Source of the DNA: an uncultured Synechococcus sp.
Lineage (GTDB): Bacteria > Cyanobacteriota > Cyanobacteriia > PCC-6307 > Cyanobiaceae
Length of the DNA stretch: 42,696 bases
Assembly (NCBI GenBank): GCA_903855705.1
Contig: CAINZT010000065.1
Span: 1-42,696, forward strand
Direction of reading: 5' to 3'
Under the pieces are notes generated by a model that did no database searches, had not been told where the DNA came from, and was given only the letters and a program-made list of their open reading frames with translations. Both the position numbers and the translations under genes were made by a program. Of this stretch, positions 42,523-42,696 are shown one piece after another (the first letter of the stretch is position 1; each line of letters begins with the position of its first letter).

Positions 42523-42696
42523 TCAGCCGAGGGCGGGAAGCCGGCCCAGGGCCACCAGGCTGTGGCGGGCCAGGTCATTGGCCAGGGCCGAGGTGCTGGC
42601 CTCGTAGAAGTCGATAGCAATCCGGGGCCAGAAGCCGATCGTGAGGGTGGGCACCAATAAGCAGAGGCCAATCACCAATTCCCGGGGCTTCATGTC
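42523..42696 (-). CDS. ndhD: NAD(P)H-quinone oxidoreductase subunit 4, C-terminal end (5' part outside window)
   Basis: The last 57 codons read in frame from the window edge: DMKPRELVIGLCLLVPTLTI, GFWPRIAIDFYEAST and a short tail ending GRLPALG before TGA. This is the final helix and tail of an NdhD (NDH-1 subunit 4) proton-pumping subunit, matching the usual D..PRE....LCLL.P....G.(W/Y)P pattern. Which NdhD paralogue (respiratory or CO2-uptake) cannot be told from the tail. It is not in the ORF track because it is short and lacks a start. Confidence 0.8.
   Translation of the reverse strand, partial: DMKPRELVIGLCLLVPTLTIGFWPRIAIDFYEASTSALANDLARHSLVALGRLPALG

Overview
The window is a piece of core chromosome from a GC-rich picocyanobacterium of the Cyanobium / marine-Synechococcus type. 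Evidence for this is the oxygenic-photosynthesis gene set: psaM, psb28, a C-terminal piece of ndhD, a CRR6-type NDH-1 assembly factor, Tab2, GUN4, light-dependent protochlorophyllide reductase, cyAbrB and the alkane pair ADO/AAR. HIP1-type GCGATCGC octamers recur (for example near 394, 869, 4543, 10570 and 36813). Strain-level naming is not possible from the sequence alone. I see no prophage, CRISPR array, transposase, rRNA or tRNA.

Layout. 1-5000: the 3' end of phosphoenolpyruvate synthase, a COG2509-type FAD dehydrogenase whose 3' end overlaps cyAbrB tail to tail, then pgeF. 5000-7400 (minus): an S1-domain RNA-binding protein translationally coupled to Tab2, with pgeF downstream. 7370-13100 (plus): creatininase-family hydrolase, ADO, AAR, accA, an SDR and folE, closed by a strong intrinsic terminator at 13228-13262. 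13269-18400: a secreted unknown, trpF, a site-2 protease-like M50 peptidase, a lipoate ligase-family protein, a TauE/SafE carrier and CRR6. 18670-20520: psaM, a single-TM coiled-coil unknown, and POR. 20519-21311 is about 790 bp with no convincing gene, followed by a CPA1-type antiporter. 22845-24940: a small unknown, a lumenal pentapeptide protein, YraN and a secreted unknown. 25027-31289 (plus): rsmA, ispE, DUF3082, a 31-aa membrane ORF, pdhB, secD, secF and a 60-aa membrane protein. 31389-35108 (minus): two tandem AI-2E-family permeases, psb28 and mnmH. 35167-39305: GUN4, an anti-sigma-type ATPase, several small picocyanobacterial unknowns and a methyltransferase. 39408-42696: an alpha/beta hydrolase, an M3 oligopeptidase and the ndhD tail.

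How the genes fit together. AccA (malonyl-CoA supply), AAR and ADO form a fatty acyl-ACP to aldehyde to alkane route, with an SDR next door. Several genes serve photosystem and NDH-1 biogenesis (Tab2, S1 protein, psb28, CRR6, psaM, ndhD) or chlorophyll synthesis (POR, GUN4). SecD/SecF, pdhB, ispE and rsmA are housekeeping.

The least ordinary features are non-coding or very small. Short degenerate tandem repeats lie in at least six gaps or gene ends, with unit sizes of 5, 6, 13, 14, 16 and 18 bp. There is a near-perfect 18-bp-arm palindrome after accA. Several tiny hydrophobic ORFs are missed by a 60-aa cutoff. Proline/alanine-rich extensions occur on otherwise compact enzymes. I did not find a clear candidate for a wholly new multi-gene system; the best leads are the S1-Tab2 coupling and the small membrane ORFs beside psaM, pdhB, secF and the FAD dehydrogenase.
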